From DTU052 sp050951725 (GTDB lineage: Bacteria; Bacillota; Syntrophomonadia; Syntrophomonadales; DTU052), in NCBI GenBank assembly GCA_050951725.1, contig JBMNJO010000012.1, positions 1 to 64,000 of the forward strand: DNA of 64,000 nt. The letters are read 5' to 3'. Below, piece by piece: positions 53,647 to 61,359 of this stretch. A model generated the notes under the pieces. It saw only the letters and a list, made by a program, of their open reading frames with translations. It did not search any database and was not told the origin of the DNA. Position numbers and translations under genes: made by a program. Positions within the stretch are counted from its first letter, which is position 1. Every line of letters starts with the position of its first letter.

Positions 53647-54009
53647 TGTTTCCGGGATGCTTGAACATGAGCCCAGAACAAAGTATTCTGACCCGACGGC
53701 AGCAGCCTTTCGTACCGACATTGCCTCTCCCATCAGCACACCTCGTATTAATAAAGGCCCCATGTGAGTTATGGTCTTATGTTACCAAACCAGGTGCTTC
53801 CTCGGTTGAAACCGGTCATATCGTATAAAATCCAGGTGTTTTTTCAGAGAGGATTTCCGCCGGCGATAGCGAAGACCAAATAGGCGGACTGTTTAGACAG
53901 CTCTGGCGATGGTCATGGGCTGATTTCTAACACTTAGGATAAGGTTCGATCACACGCAGATCCATTATGAATCAGTGTATTTTTCTGCATCTTGCAAAGG
54001 AGAGATTCC
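53647..54009. other. Intergenic region without recognised content
   Basis: No plausible gene, repeat or terminator is seen. The AAAGGAGA at its end belongs to the MBL gene. Confidence 0.35.
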
Positions 54010-54912
54010 ATGAAAAAGTTGTCTGAAAACGTTTGGCTGGTTGACCCGCCAAACCGCAACTTCCCTCATAGTACCAGCATCTTTATCAAGGACGAAGTTA
54101 ACGGCCTGATTGATTCCGCAACCAGCGAAGCGGACTTTAATTTTCTTAAGGATCAGGGGATAGACATACTGCTGGGGAGTCATGGCCATGTGGATCACGC
54201 GCTTCGCAACAGTGAGTACCCGGATGCCCGGCTTTTGCTCAATGAAAAAGACCACGGATATGTGGCCTCTCGCGATTCCTTTCTGAAGATGCTGGGAAGT
54301 GACATCTTTGGCGCGGAAAACTTTAATAATATGAAGATAGATAGGATGGGATACCGGTTCCGGCCGGCTGATGGCATGCATTTTGATGGTCAAAGGATCA
54401 GTTTCGGGAAGACTGAGGTTGAGGTTATGCACCTGCCTGGCCACACGCCGGGACATACCGGTTTTGTCTTCCCCCGCGAAGGATTTGTCTTTACAGCGGA
54501 TATCGATCTTGAACCCTTTGGGCCCTGGTATGGCAATATGAAGTCGAGTGTCGATGAATTCCTGAATTCTTTGGAGAGACTGCGCCGTATGGGGCCTGAT
54601 TATATTATTACCGGTCATGCCCCGGAGCCGTTCACTTCAGGTATCCCCAAGCTGCTGGACAGCTATCGGGATGTAATATTTCAACGGGATAAGGAAATCA
54701 TCCGCCACCTGTGGAGCGGAAAAAACACCATCTCGGAAATAGCTGAAGAACAACCGATATTCCAGGGCCACCCCAAACGGATTGTGGTATTTGAATTCAT
54801 GATGGTCTGGCACCATCTTAAGCGGCTGCAACGATTAGGAAAGGTCGAAAGAGACGGGGACCGTTTCTACCTGGCAGACGGAGTCCGGCTCTCCAACCTG
54901 AACCTGGGGTAG
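54010..54912 (+). CDS. Metallo-beta-lactamase-fold hydrolase
   Basis: 300 residues from ATG 54010, with AAAGGAGA upstream. Metal motif SHGHVDHAL (HxHxDH), third histidine in HLPGHTPGHTGF, bridging aspartate in FTADIDL, last histidine in ITGHAPEP. A C-terminal helical region (about 225-290, TISEIAEEQPIFQ) may be a winged-helix-like extension common in glyoxalase-II-like MBL proteins. Substrate unknown. It has its own terminator. Confidence 0.87.
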   Translation: MKKLSENVWLVDPPNRNFPHSTSIFIKDEVNGLIDSATSEADFNFLKDQGIDILLGSHGHVDHALRNSEYPDARLLLNEKDHGYVASRDSFLKMLGSDIFGAENFNNMKIDRMGYRFRPADGMHFDGQRISFGKTEVEVMHLPGHTPGHTGFVFPREGFVFTADIDLEPFGPWYGNMKSSVDEFLNSLERLRRMGPDYIITGHAPEPFTSGIPKLLDSYRDVIFQRDKEIIRHLWSGKNTISEIAEEQPIFQGHPKRIVVFEFMMVWHHLKRLQRLGKVERDGDRFYLADGVRLSNLNLG

Positions 54913-54965
54913 AGTTGCAAGTTGATCGCGTGAGAGAGGAAAATTCGGCCTATTAACAGGGAAAC

Positions 54966-55004
54966 TATAAGCCCCTGGTTGTCACCTGACAGTCCAGGGG
55001 CTTT
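54966..55004. terminator. Bidirectional terminator between the MBL and hydroxyacyl-CoA dehydrogenase genes
   Basis: AAGCCCCTGG and CCAGGGGCTT around a 15-base loop. Confidence 0.8.
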
Positions 55005-55090
55005 ACTTAGTCCCAAGATGTGCAAATTGTGTTGGAGTGGTCATGCTGCGACTTCCTCATGACCAATACTTGCCGCAGGGCTGTTAACAC

Positions 55091-56020
55091 CTACTTCTTG
55101 TACTTGGGGTACACACGGTCTACGAAGCCAGGCTGTTCGTAGGCCGGATTGGGGTAGGTATAGAATCCCTTGCCGGTTTTCCGTCCCCGTTCGTTGGCGT
55201 CGATCTTGGCCTGGAACATGGCGATAATCTCCTTGCCATACGGGTAGTTCGGATCAGCGGCGACGGCTTCCTTGGTGACGGCCAAGCAGGTATCAAGCCC
55301 CACGTTGTCCATTATACCAAAAGGACCACGCGGCATTTCCATGATAACCATCCAGGCGCGGTCAATGTCTTCGACACTGGCTACATCATTAACCACCAAC
55401 CGCTGGGCAGCAGCTAAGAGTGAGACAAACATCTCGTTGTAAACGTATTTCGGCCATTCCTTGGCAATGTAGATAGGTGTCTGACCAACACGGCGTGAAT
55501 GCTCTATCATGATTTCGGTGATCGCCGGATCGGTTCCAGGATGAGGCATAACATCGACTATGTTAAGAAGGAAAACGGGCATGGCAAAGTGCCAGGCCAG
55601 GAAACGTGCCGGGTCTCCGCTGGCTTCGGCGAACATCGATGGCAACAGGGTTGAGGTGTTGGTGGTAAGGATAGCATCCTTCGGCAGGTATTTGCTGAAT
55701 TCACCCCAAACCTTTTTCTTCAGCTCGATGTTTTCGGGGACTGACTCGCTTACCAGATTTACTCCAGCTGCGGCTGCCGCCATGTCGGTAGTAGTGCTGA
55801 TGCGGGCTCTGGCAGCCTCAGCCATTTCCTCAGTGATGTACCCGCCCCGTACCAGTCCGGCAGCAATTTTGCCGATATGGGTCAGGGCCTTCTGCAGGAT
55901 TTCCTCATTGATATCATAGAAAACAACGTCACAACCAAAAAGTGCATTCTGCAGTCCTATGTGCCGACCCATGGTGCCTGATCCAATGATCAGAACCTTT
56001 TTAATATCACTGGCTTGCAT
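55091..56020 (-). CDS. 3-hydroxyacyl-CoA dehydrogenase (NAD-dependent)
   Basis: 309 residues. Rossmann motif IIGSGTMGRHIGLQNALFG at 11-29 and a following acidic residue in FYDINEE, consistent with NAD. Catalytic histidine in FLAWHFAMPVFLLNIVDVMP, with the usual S/N residues in TNTSTLLPS. It catalyses the third step of beta-oxidation, or the reverse in butyrate formation. ATG with AGGAGG upstream. It stands alone, away from thiolase or acyl-CoA dehydrogenase genes. Confidence 0.93.
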   Translation of the reverse strand: MQASDIKKVLIIGSGTMGRHIGLQNALFGCDVVFYDINEEILQKALTHIGKIAAGLVRGGYITEEMAEAARARISTTTDMAAAAAGVNLVSESVPENIELKKKVWGEFSKYLPKDAILTTNTSTLLPSMFAEASGDPARFLAWHFAMPVFLLNIVDVMPHPGTDPAITEIMIEHSRRVGQTPIYIAKEWPKYVYNEMFVSLLAAAQRLVVNDVASVEDIDRAWMVIMEMPRGPFGIMDNVGLDTCLAVTKEAVAADPNYPYGKEIIAMFQAKIDANERGRKTGKGFYTYPNPAYEQPGFVDRVYPKYKK

Positions 56021-56274
56021 TCAAAAACCTCCTAAAGTAAAATCTCCAGCAACTCATACTGTTAGGATAATCTTCAATGTTCGATAATTCAAGTCGCACA
56101 CAGCTGACCTGTGTTTTCAATTTTTGAAATGCAAGGATGTATGAATCTATTTGCCGAACTTGTCGAAATAATAAGAATTTTTTATGCAGGATTGCTCGGG
56201 GAGGACTAGAATTAATTGAATTGAGTATTCAATTTGAGATTATTACTGGAATTAAAGCAGATGGCGGTGGGTCA

Positions 56275-57369
56275 ATGGGCATAAAGATGTTCAATATCAA
56301 CTCGCCCTTTAACGTCACAGAAGATACCCTGGAGTTTGTGTACACTAACTCGGGATTCTTGGATAATATAGCGCAGAGGGTCCCGGTTTACCTTGTGGAC
56401 CGGGATCTTATGGATACCGTATGCCCACCTCAGATTCGTCCACGGGTCAAGCCGGAGCGCCTACAGGAGATGATTCGCTCCTTTGAGGAGGAGTACCGCA
56501 CCCAGTTGGCGCCGACGTCCAATGGCAGCAGGCCTTACTGGGGTTGGCGGGATAATATCACTGTGGCAGCCGAGAGGTTGGGACAACTGGTTGAGCAGGA
56601 AGTACAGGGCTCAAGTGTTGTGCATTTCAGGGCTGTGTACTGCCAAAGCCTCAGTCCCGGTGTGGCAGAAGAGATAGAACGGCGTACAAAGATCAGGATT
56701 CCCTTTACCAATTATCTGGGAGAGAATCGGCAGTCTCGAATGAGATCCCTCAACGGCGTGCCCACGCTTGGTGATTTGAACAATTATCAGAAGGTTTTTG
56801 GACGCCTGGGCCAAATTACCTCTGACCCTGTTATCACCGGGTTTCAATCTATTATTGAAGAACATCGGCAGATGATTCCGCGTAGTAAGTCCATCTTAAT
56901 ATGTATGGAGCGAATTGTTCAGGTGGCCAGCAGGATAAAGGAGACTAGTGACCATAGATCCCTTTCCCTGAACACCCTGGTCGGAATCATATTCTCTGCC
57001 TATCTGATCCGTGAACTCGTTCATGCCTATCTGAATACTGATTCGTATTGGTACTACACCCCGTGGGTCCAGGTTTTGGAGAAGGGGCTGATTGCAGCTT
57101 ATACAATGTCTTGTTTCAAAGACGAGCAGAGCAAGGCAGTAGTCAGAAGTCATCTTTCCCGACAGCCGTTGGAGTACAAGGGATTCGTCTGCTTCGAACA
57201 TTTCACCCGGCCCGAACTCCAGGATTTATTACGGGTTTGGAGCCGCAGCAATATGGGTAATGCCATGGAACCGAGCAGGTTCCGGAGATCCTCTCCCGCA
57301 TGCCCACATATGCAGGATCAATCGTTGCCTGAACTGAGACTCCTCCCCAACCATTCGGAAGAATTCTAG
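56275..57369 (+). CDS. Hypothetical protein of unknown function
   Basis: About 364 residues from ATG 56275 (MGIKMFNIN), with a GGCGGTGGG site upstream; an upstream in-frame ATG at 56137 would add 46 residues but lacks a ribosome site. No membrane helix or signal peptide is clear. Mixed alpha/beta N-terminal half. The C-terminal half has LIRELVHAYLNTDSYWYYTP and EKGLIAAYTMSCF, which vaguely recall helical catalytic cores but contain no HExxH motif. The last 30 residues are Pro/Arg-rich. I do not recognise the family. Confidence 0.6.
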   Translation: MGIKMFNINSPFNVTEDTLEFVYTNSGFLDNIAQRVPVYLVDRDLMDTVCPPQIRPRVKPERLQEMIRSFEEEYRTQLAPTSNGSRPYWGWRDNITVAAERLGQLVEQEVQGSSVVHFRAVYCQSLSPGVAEEIERRTKIRIPFTNYLGENRQSRMRSLNGVPTLGDLNNYQKVFGRLGQITSDPVITGFQSIIEEHRQMIPRSKSILICMERIVQVASRIKETSDHRSLSLNTLVGIIFSAYLIRELVHAYLNTDSYWYYTPWVQVLEKGLIAAYTMSCFKDEQSKAVVRSHLSRQPLEYKGFVCFEHFTRPELQDLLRVWSRSNMGNAMEPSRFRRSSPACPHMQDQSLPELRLLPNHSEEF

Positions 57370-57675
57370 CACCCATACTACCGTATCAGTCCTGCCCGGA
57401 ATTAACGTACGGCAGTCTGTTGCCAAAACAGTTATCCTTTACGTTGCTAGTCGCGCTTCGCCCTGAATGTGGTCTATGCAGTGAAATACAACGGCCTGCG
57501 ATCGCATAAGTATATCCCAAAAGGAATGTCAGGCTATGTATGACCCGTGGGAGCATCCCGAGGACCCCTGCTGTCTGTCAATTCTGCGATTGCTCTGGTA
57601 TAATTTTCTTAACAATATGTTTCCTCGACTGCTATGTATTGCCAGCAACTACAGGTTCAGGACAGGTGATTCATT
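57370..57675. other. Intergenic region
   Basis: About 300 bases. A possible extended -10 (TGGTATAAT, 57596-57604) lies 70 bases upstream of the PilZ gene. Nothing else is recognised. Confidence 0.4.
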
Positions 57676-58473
57676 ATGGATTCAATAAATAAAAAGGATA
57701 AAACCCTATTGGGCAAGGAAAGGCGTCAGGACTTCAGATTGCCGTTATTTTCGCCTGTTGAAGGTACTGCTCAGATTAAAAGTATTGATGATCAGCCGAC
57801 ACCAGTCGACAAGGATTTTCCACTTACCATCTTGGATGTCAGCGCTGGCGGATTAAAGGTTAAAACCCCATTGGACCTGGAGGCATCCAAACATACGATT
57901 ATGCTCCAGGTGGATTTTGGCCTGGAGGAGTTTAATTTTAACATTCGCGGCCAGATCATTCGCAGGGAAGATAAGGATGTTTATGGCATCAAGTTTACCG
58001 ACCTCAGTCCCAAGGATGAGAAAAGCTTAGTCCGTTGCCTTTATAAAGTGGAAAGAAAAAAGAAACGTTTATATAAGATGCAAAGACTGGAGAAGGAGGA
58101 TGTTAAGAATCCGATTGTTAAGATCATAGAAGCCATTCCGTATGCATGCTTCCTGTTGAACAGTGAACGCAAGATTATAGCTGTCAACCAGTTTGCCGAA
58201 AGGCTTGGGTACCTCACGGGGGATATATGCCACAAGGCAATCTTTGATAGGGATACCCCATGCCTCTTCTGCAAGCTTCATGCCTCCCGTGAGATTGACC
58301 GGATTGTTAAGCTGGAAATAAGGCCCCAGAAAACGAACCGGCAGGTGGCACACTGGCTTTACCTGAACAATGGGATCTACCTGCACTACTTCAGGAAGGG
58401 CGGCTATTCCTATGATCCAGAAAGCCAGCTTTCACATGTTCATTCGCCGCCCGTTCATAAAGACCAGCCTTAA
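57676..58473 (+). CDS. PilZ-domain protein with C-terminal PAS-like domain
   Basis: 265 residues. The PilZ domain (about 15-125) carries both c-di-GMP contact motifs, RRQDFR and DVSAGG. A basic linker (KVERKKKRLYKMQRLEK) leads to a PAS-like domain (about 150-250) with IPYACFLLNSERKIIAVNQF and a cysteine cluster TPCLFCKLH that could bind a metal or act as a redox switch. Likely a cytoplasmic c-di-GMP effector integrating a second signal. PilZ plus PAS is an uncommon pairing. Confidence 0.82.
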   Translation: MDSINKKDKTLLGKERRQDFRLPLFSPVEGTAQIKSIDDQPTPVDKDFPLTILDVSAGGLKVKTPLDLEASKHTIMLQVDFGLEEFNFNIRGQIIRREDKDVYGIKFTDLSPKDEKSLVRCLYKVERKKKRLYKMQRLEKEDVKNPIVKIIEAIPYACFLLNSERKIIAVNQFAERLGYLTGDICHKAIFDRDTPCLFCKLHASREIDRIVKLEIRPQKTNRQVAHWLYLNNGIYLHYFRKGGYSYDPESQLSHVHSPPVHKDQP

Positions 58474-58825
58474 ATCAACTACCCTTCATTGATGGTACCT
58501 GCGATTCCGTATCTACAGCCCCCGTACACATGCCATGCAATAGGTCCGGATATGCGGCCTTTTTATTGAGCATCCCTACCGGTATTACTGGTGCCGGTTA
58601 AGCAAAAAAATTGGTCCCCCCTGGGTATCTTTCAAAGTACGCAAACGCAAATCAATCAAACTGCAAACCAAAAACAAACATTGAGAGCCTTAAGCCCCGG
58701 ATTTTCCGGGGTTTTTGCTTTTGAAAACTGCATACCAATCCAACACCGCCTAAACCGTATTCAAACCTCCGGGGGGCTATTCTGTAGGTGGAACCAACAA
58801 CGCTAACTGAAAGGAGGTGAACACT
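58474..58825. other. Intergenic region with a terminator and the DUF1659 leader
   Basis: Holds the terminator at 58693-58722. The rest has no recognised content. Confidence 0.4.
58693..58722 (+). terminator. Plus-strand terminator upstream of the DUF1659 cassette
   Basis: CCCCGG (58695-58700) and CCGGGG (58706-58711) with a TTTTT tail. It ends the upstream transcript or attenuates the cassette. Confidence 0.65.
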
Positions 58826-59056
58826 ATGGCAGTTACCGCGGAACCAACCGGCAGCGAGCTCACCATCCGTGTTGAAGATGGCATGACCAGTACTGGAGCT
58901 ACCCGCTACAAGAACCTGGCATACCGCAACATCAAGGCTGAGGCCACCGACAACGATGTCAAAGCCGTAGCCGATCAACTGGGCAATGCCCAAAGCAAAC
59001 CCGTAGTCAACGTCTTCCGCAGCAACATGGTTACCCTCACCGGCGAACCGGACTAG
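58826..59056 (+). CDS. DUF1659 protein
   Basis: 76 residues. ATG with AAGGAGGTGA upstream, an almost perfect ribosome site that suggests high expression. Pattern AVTAEPTGSELTIRVEDG, then RNIKAEATDNDVKAVADQLG, is that of DUF1659. It is followed by DUF2922 and YvrJ genes in the order usually found in Clostridia and Bacilli. Function unknown. Confidence 0.85.
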   Translation: MAVTAEPTGSELTIRVEDGMTSTGATRYKNLAYRNIKAEATDNDVKAVADQLGNAQSKPVVNVFRSNMVTLTGEPD

Positions 59057-59099
59057 AATCCTGGCATTTCACAATTTAAGGAAAGGAGGATGAGCTAAA

Positions 59100-59321
59100 A
59101 TGGCAACTAGAGTGCTTGAAATGCGCTTTAACAACGCTGCAGGCCAATTGGTTACCGTCAGGGTGCCGGAAGTCAACGACCCCTACACCGGAGCTGAGGC
59201 CTCATCGCTGATGGACAACATACTGTCTGCGAACATTTTCACCAGCACCGGCGGCGACCTGATTACCAAAGACAGCGCTCGTATCATTGTAACTGATATT
59301 TCCGAACTCGAACTAAGCTAA
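59100..59321 (+). CDS. DUF2922 protein
   Basis: 73 residues. MATRVLEMRFNNAAGQLVTV followed by VPEVNDPYTGAEASSLMDNI is the DUF2922 pattern. AAAGGAGG lies upstream. Second gene of the cassette. Function unknown. Confidence 0.85.
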   Translation: MATRVLEMRFNNAAGQLVTVRVPEVNDPYTGAEASSLMDNILSANIFTSTGGDLITKDSARIIVTDISELELS

Positions 59322-59327
59322 GCCGCC

Positions 59328-59392
59328 GAGGGGACTCCTTATTCACTGAGCTTTTACGGGGATGAGGGGTCCCCATTGTCTTCTTTTGCAAC
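59328..59392 (+). terminator. Possible terminator after the DUF2922 gene
   Basis: GGGGACTCC and GGGGTCCCC can pair over most of their length, followed by ATTGTCTTCTTTTG. It may give partial read-through to yvrJ. Confidence 0.45.
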
Positions 59393-59489
59393 AGAAATCA
59401 CTGCGGGCGGGGTCAGGCTTAGTACCAAGGGAGCAAAAAAGATATTGCAGGAAAGAATAGCATCAAGAAGAGAGAGGAGGTCGTGAAAG

Positions 59490-59642
59490 GTGGAGGAACT
59501 GTTACAGAGCATTGGCAATTACGGGTTCCCAATCATCGTTTCCGCCTACCTCCTGGTCCGCACCGAGTCCAAGCTGGATCAGCTGACCAAAAGTATAGCG
59601 GAGCTCCGCGACGCCATTCTGGGTTTCACCCGGGAAAGGTGA
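59490..59642 (+). CDS. yvrJ: YvrJ-family small membrane protein
   Basis: 50 residues from GTG 59490: VEELLQSIGNYGFPIIVSAY, then LLVRTESKLDQLTKSI. This is the compact YvrJ pattern: one hydrophobic helix starting at the NYGFP motif and a short amphipathic tail. GGAGG lies nine bases upstream. It completes the DUF1659-DUF2922-YvrJ set. Function unknown; holin-like roles have been suggested for similar proteins. Confidence 0.82.
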   Translation: MEELLQSIGNYGFPIIVSAYLLVRTESKLDQLTKSIAELRDAILGFTRER

Positions 59643-59952
59643 CAGGGGCGAACCAGGGGTGGCACCACAACCCAACAGACTTAGCTGACTCCGTGTACAA
59701 TAAAAAACCGATTGCAGCTATGCCTCTCAAATAACAAGGGACCGGGTGAACCCGGTCCCAATAAGAAAAGAGTTTGGCAGGGTGACAGTTCCTGCATCTC
59801 CAACACCCACGTGGGGTGGGGCGGCGGCGGCCATTTCCGCCCTCAAAACTCTCTTCACCACTATTATGGTCTTTTTAAAGAAAGTGATACTGGCAATTTC
59901 CCCCTGGAAAAGACATAACCGATGGTCCATTTCGAAAGTGCCAACCCGGTAC
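59643..59952. other. Intergenic region with a strong hairpin
   Basis: At 59738-59759 GGGACCGGG and CCCGGTCCC form a perfect 9-base stem around TGAA, without a T-tract on either strand. No gene is supported. Confidence 0.5.
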
Positions 59953-60660
59953 CTATTTCTGCATCGCGGTTTTCCTTAATTCCGGCGGCATCTTCTCAAT
60001 AGCGTAGCGTAAGGCAGTTCGCGGCATCACCTTTTTGTTTTTAACTACGTAATCAAACACTTCCTTTTGATGGGTGCGACTGGCCTCTTTTAACATCCAG
60101 CCATACCCTTTCTGTACCAGATCATCCTGATCGAGCAGCAAGATGTCGGCAATGTCAAATGTGTCTGACAGGAACTTTCCCTGTTTGGCCGGGATGATGA
60201 TGGTTACGGCGGAGGCCCGGCGCATCCAACGATTCGTGGACTTGGCCCATCTTTTCAGCTCAGACAGGTATTCCGGATACATTTCAACAAATGCTCCCAC
60301 CGTGTGATTACAGAGGGTATCACAGGAGGCCCAATTGGTGACATACTGGTCCACCCATTTTTCGAAAACTGCAAAATCATCCGGTTGATATTGCTTGCGG
60401 ATATAGTACGACCAGTTGCAGGCGATAAAGGATTCTTCCATGTAACCCGATTGCCAGAGTTCCTCGCATAGATCGAAGATATCCTGCTTTTCCCTGTCCT
60501 TAATCAGTTTGAAATACTGTTTTCCTAACCTGGTCACCGTAGCGGTTTTTACCCCGTATGTTTTCGTTTCTTCCTTAAAAAACCGCTGACCGCTGACCCG
60601 CGTTTCCTCGTCAGCATTGCGTTGGAGTTCTTCCCGGATAGATTCAATTATTTTGTTCAT
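59953..60660 (-). CDS. DNA alkylation repair protein (AlkD-like HEAT-repeat glycosylase)
   Basis: 235 residues, all-helical. The segments FFKEETKTYGVKTATVTRLG and WVDQYVTNWASCDTLCNHTV, then STNRWMRRASAVTIIIPAK, are those of the AlkC/AlkD superfamily, including the catalytic-region aspartate and tryptophans. It excises alkylated purines in known homologues. ATG follows the upstream gene's TGA directly (TGATATG), so the two are coupled. Confidence 0.88.
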   Translation of the reverse strand: MNKIIESIREELQRNADEETRVSGQRFFKEETKTYGVKTATVTRLGKQYFKLIKDREKQDIFDLCEELWQSGYMEESFIACNWSYYIRKQYQPDDFAVFEKWVDQYVTNWASCDTLCNHTVGAFVEMYPEYLSELKRWAKSTNRWMRRASAVTIIIPAKQGKFLSDTFDIADILLLDQDDLVQKGYGWMLKEASRTHQKEVFDYVVKNKKVMPRTALRYAIEKMPPELRKTAMQK

Positions 60661-60661
60661 A

Positions 60662-61138
60662 TCAGTTTACCTCAGCTATGAAAACCACATAGTTTTCACC
60701 GTATTTCTTGGCACATTTCGGGCAGGTGGTGTACCACATATACAGTTTGCCAACTTTGAGTCCCCTATCTTGGGCAAGGCTTTCAAAATCCCGGCCCCAT
60801 GCACCAGTGTTTTTAAAATCACCCTCGTATACCTTACTAAGATACTTACCTGAAAGAGTAACGTTTTCAGCTCCACTTACTTCCTTATCAACTGCCAGGT
60901 AGATATCCATATTCCATTTTGAGGTATGGTCCGACAAACAAAGCCAATCCGGACACTCGACTCCGGCTTTCTCCAGTTTACCCATCAAACGAGTAATGAC
61001 CTGGCCAAAATTGAGCGGGATATAAAAGAAAGTGCGCACCTTGTCTTTGATAAACCTCTTCTGGTTCCATTCGAAAAGCTTATTATCCCAGGGCCCCGGA
61101 TCGAATCTCGGACAACACTCCCCATTTTGAGTAGTCAT
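60662..61138 (-). CDS. Conserved protein of unknown function with a CPKC zinc-binding motif
   Basis: 158 residues from ATG 61138 (MTTQNGECC), with GGGAGG seven bases upstream. It begins with the conserved NGECCPRFDPGPWDNKLFEW and ends YTTCPKCAKKYGENYVVFIA. The family is common in bacteria and often annotated only as hydrolase; the region around SGKYLSKVYEGDFKN resembles a GyrI-like fold. Coupled to the AlkD-like gene, so a role in damage response or small-molecule binding is possible. Confidence 0.75.
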   Translation of the reverse strand: MTTQNGECCPRFDPGPWDNKLFEWNQKRFIKDKVRTFFYIPLNFGQVITRLMGKLEKAGVECPDWLCLSDHTSKWNMDIYLAVDKEVSGAENVTLSGKYLSKVYEGDFKNTGAWGRDFESLAQDRGLKVGKLYMWYTTCPKCAKKYGENYVVFIAEVN

Positions 61139-61263
61139 GGCACTACCTCCCCAATATATACCAGGATTTCGCACAGTGGTTAGAGTATTCCCTGTCTACT
61201 GGCAAAATCCTGCACCTGGAAATGGGATGGTTTAAATTAATATAAATTAAAAGTAAATATTGG

Positions 61264-61292
61264 TTGAACATTATCAAAATTGCACCTAAAAT
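61264..61292 (+). promoter_or_regulatory. Candidate vegetative promoter for ligase 6
   Basis: TTGAAC, 17 bases, TAAAAT. Confidence 0.5.
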
Positions 61293-61359
61293 TTATTCAA
61301 GGCTTTCTAATCTTTGTCAACTTTGGAAACAGGTATTTTGAAAGATGGGAGGATTTGTT

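Noticed and set aside
53643..53828. A 61-codon frame overlapping the hybrid kinase stop
   Set aside because: Its ATG lies inside the kinase end and no ribosome site precedes it.
59640..59690. AGGGGTGGCACCAC resembling the T-box AGGGTGGNACCGCG
   Set aside because: No specifier stem or terminator follows, and no aminoacyl or amino-acid gene lies downstream.
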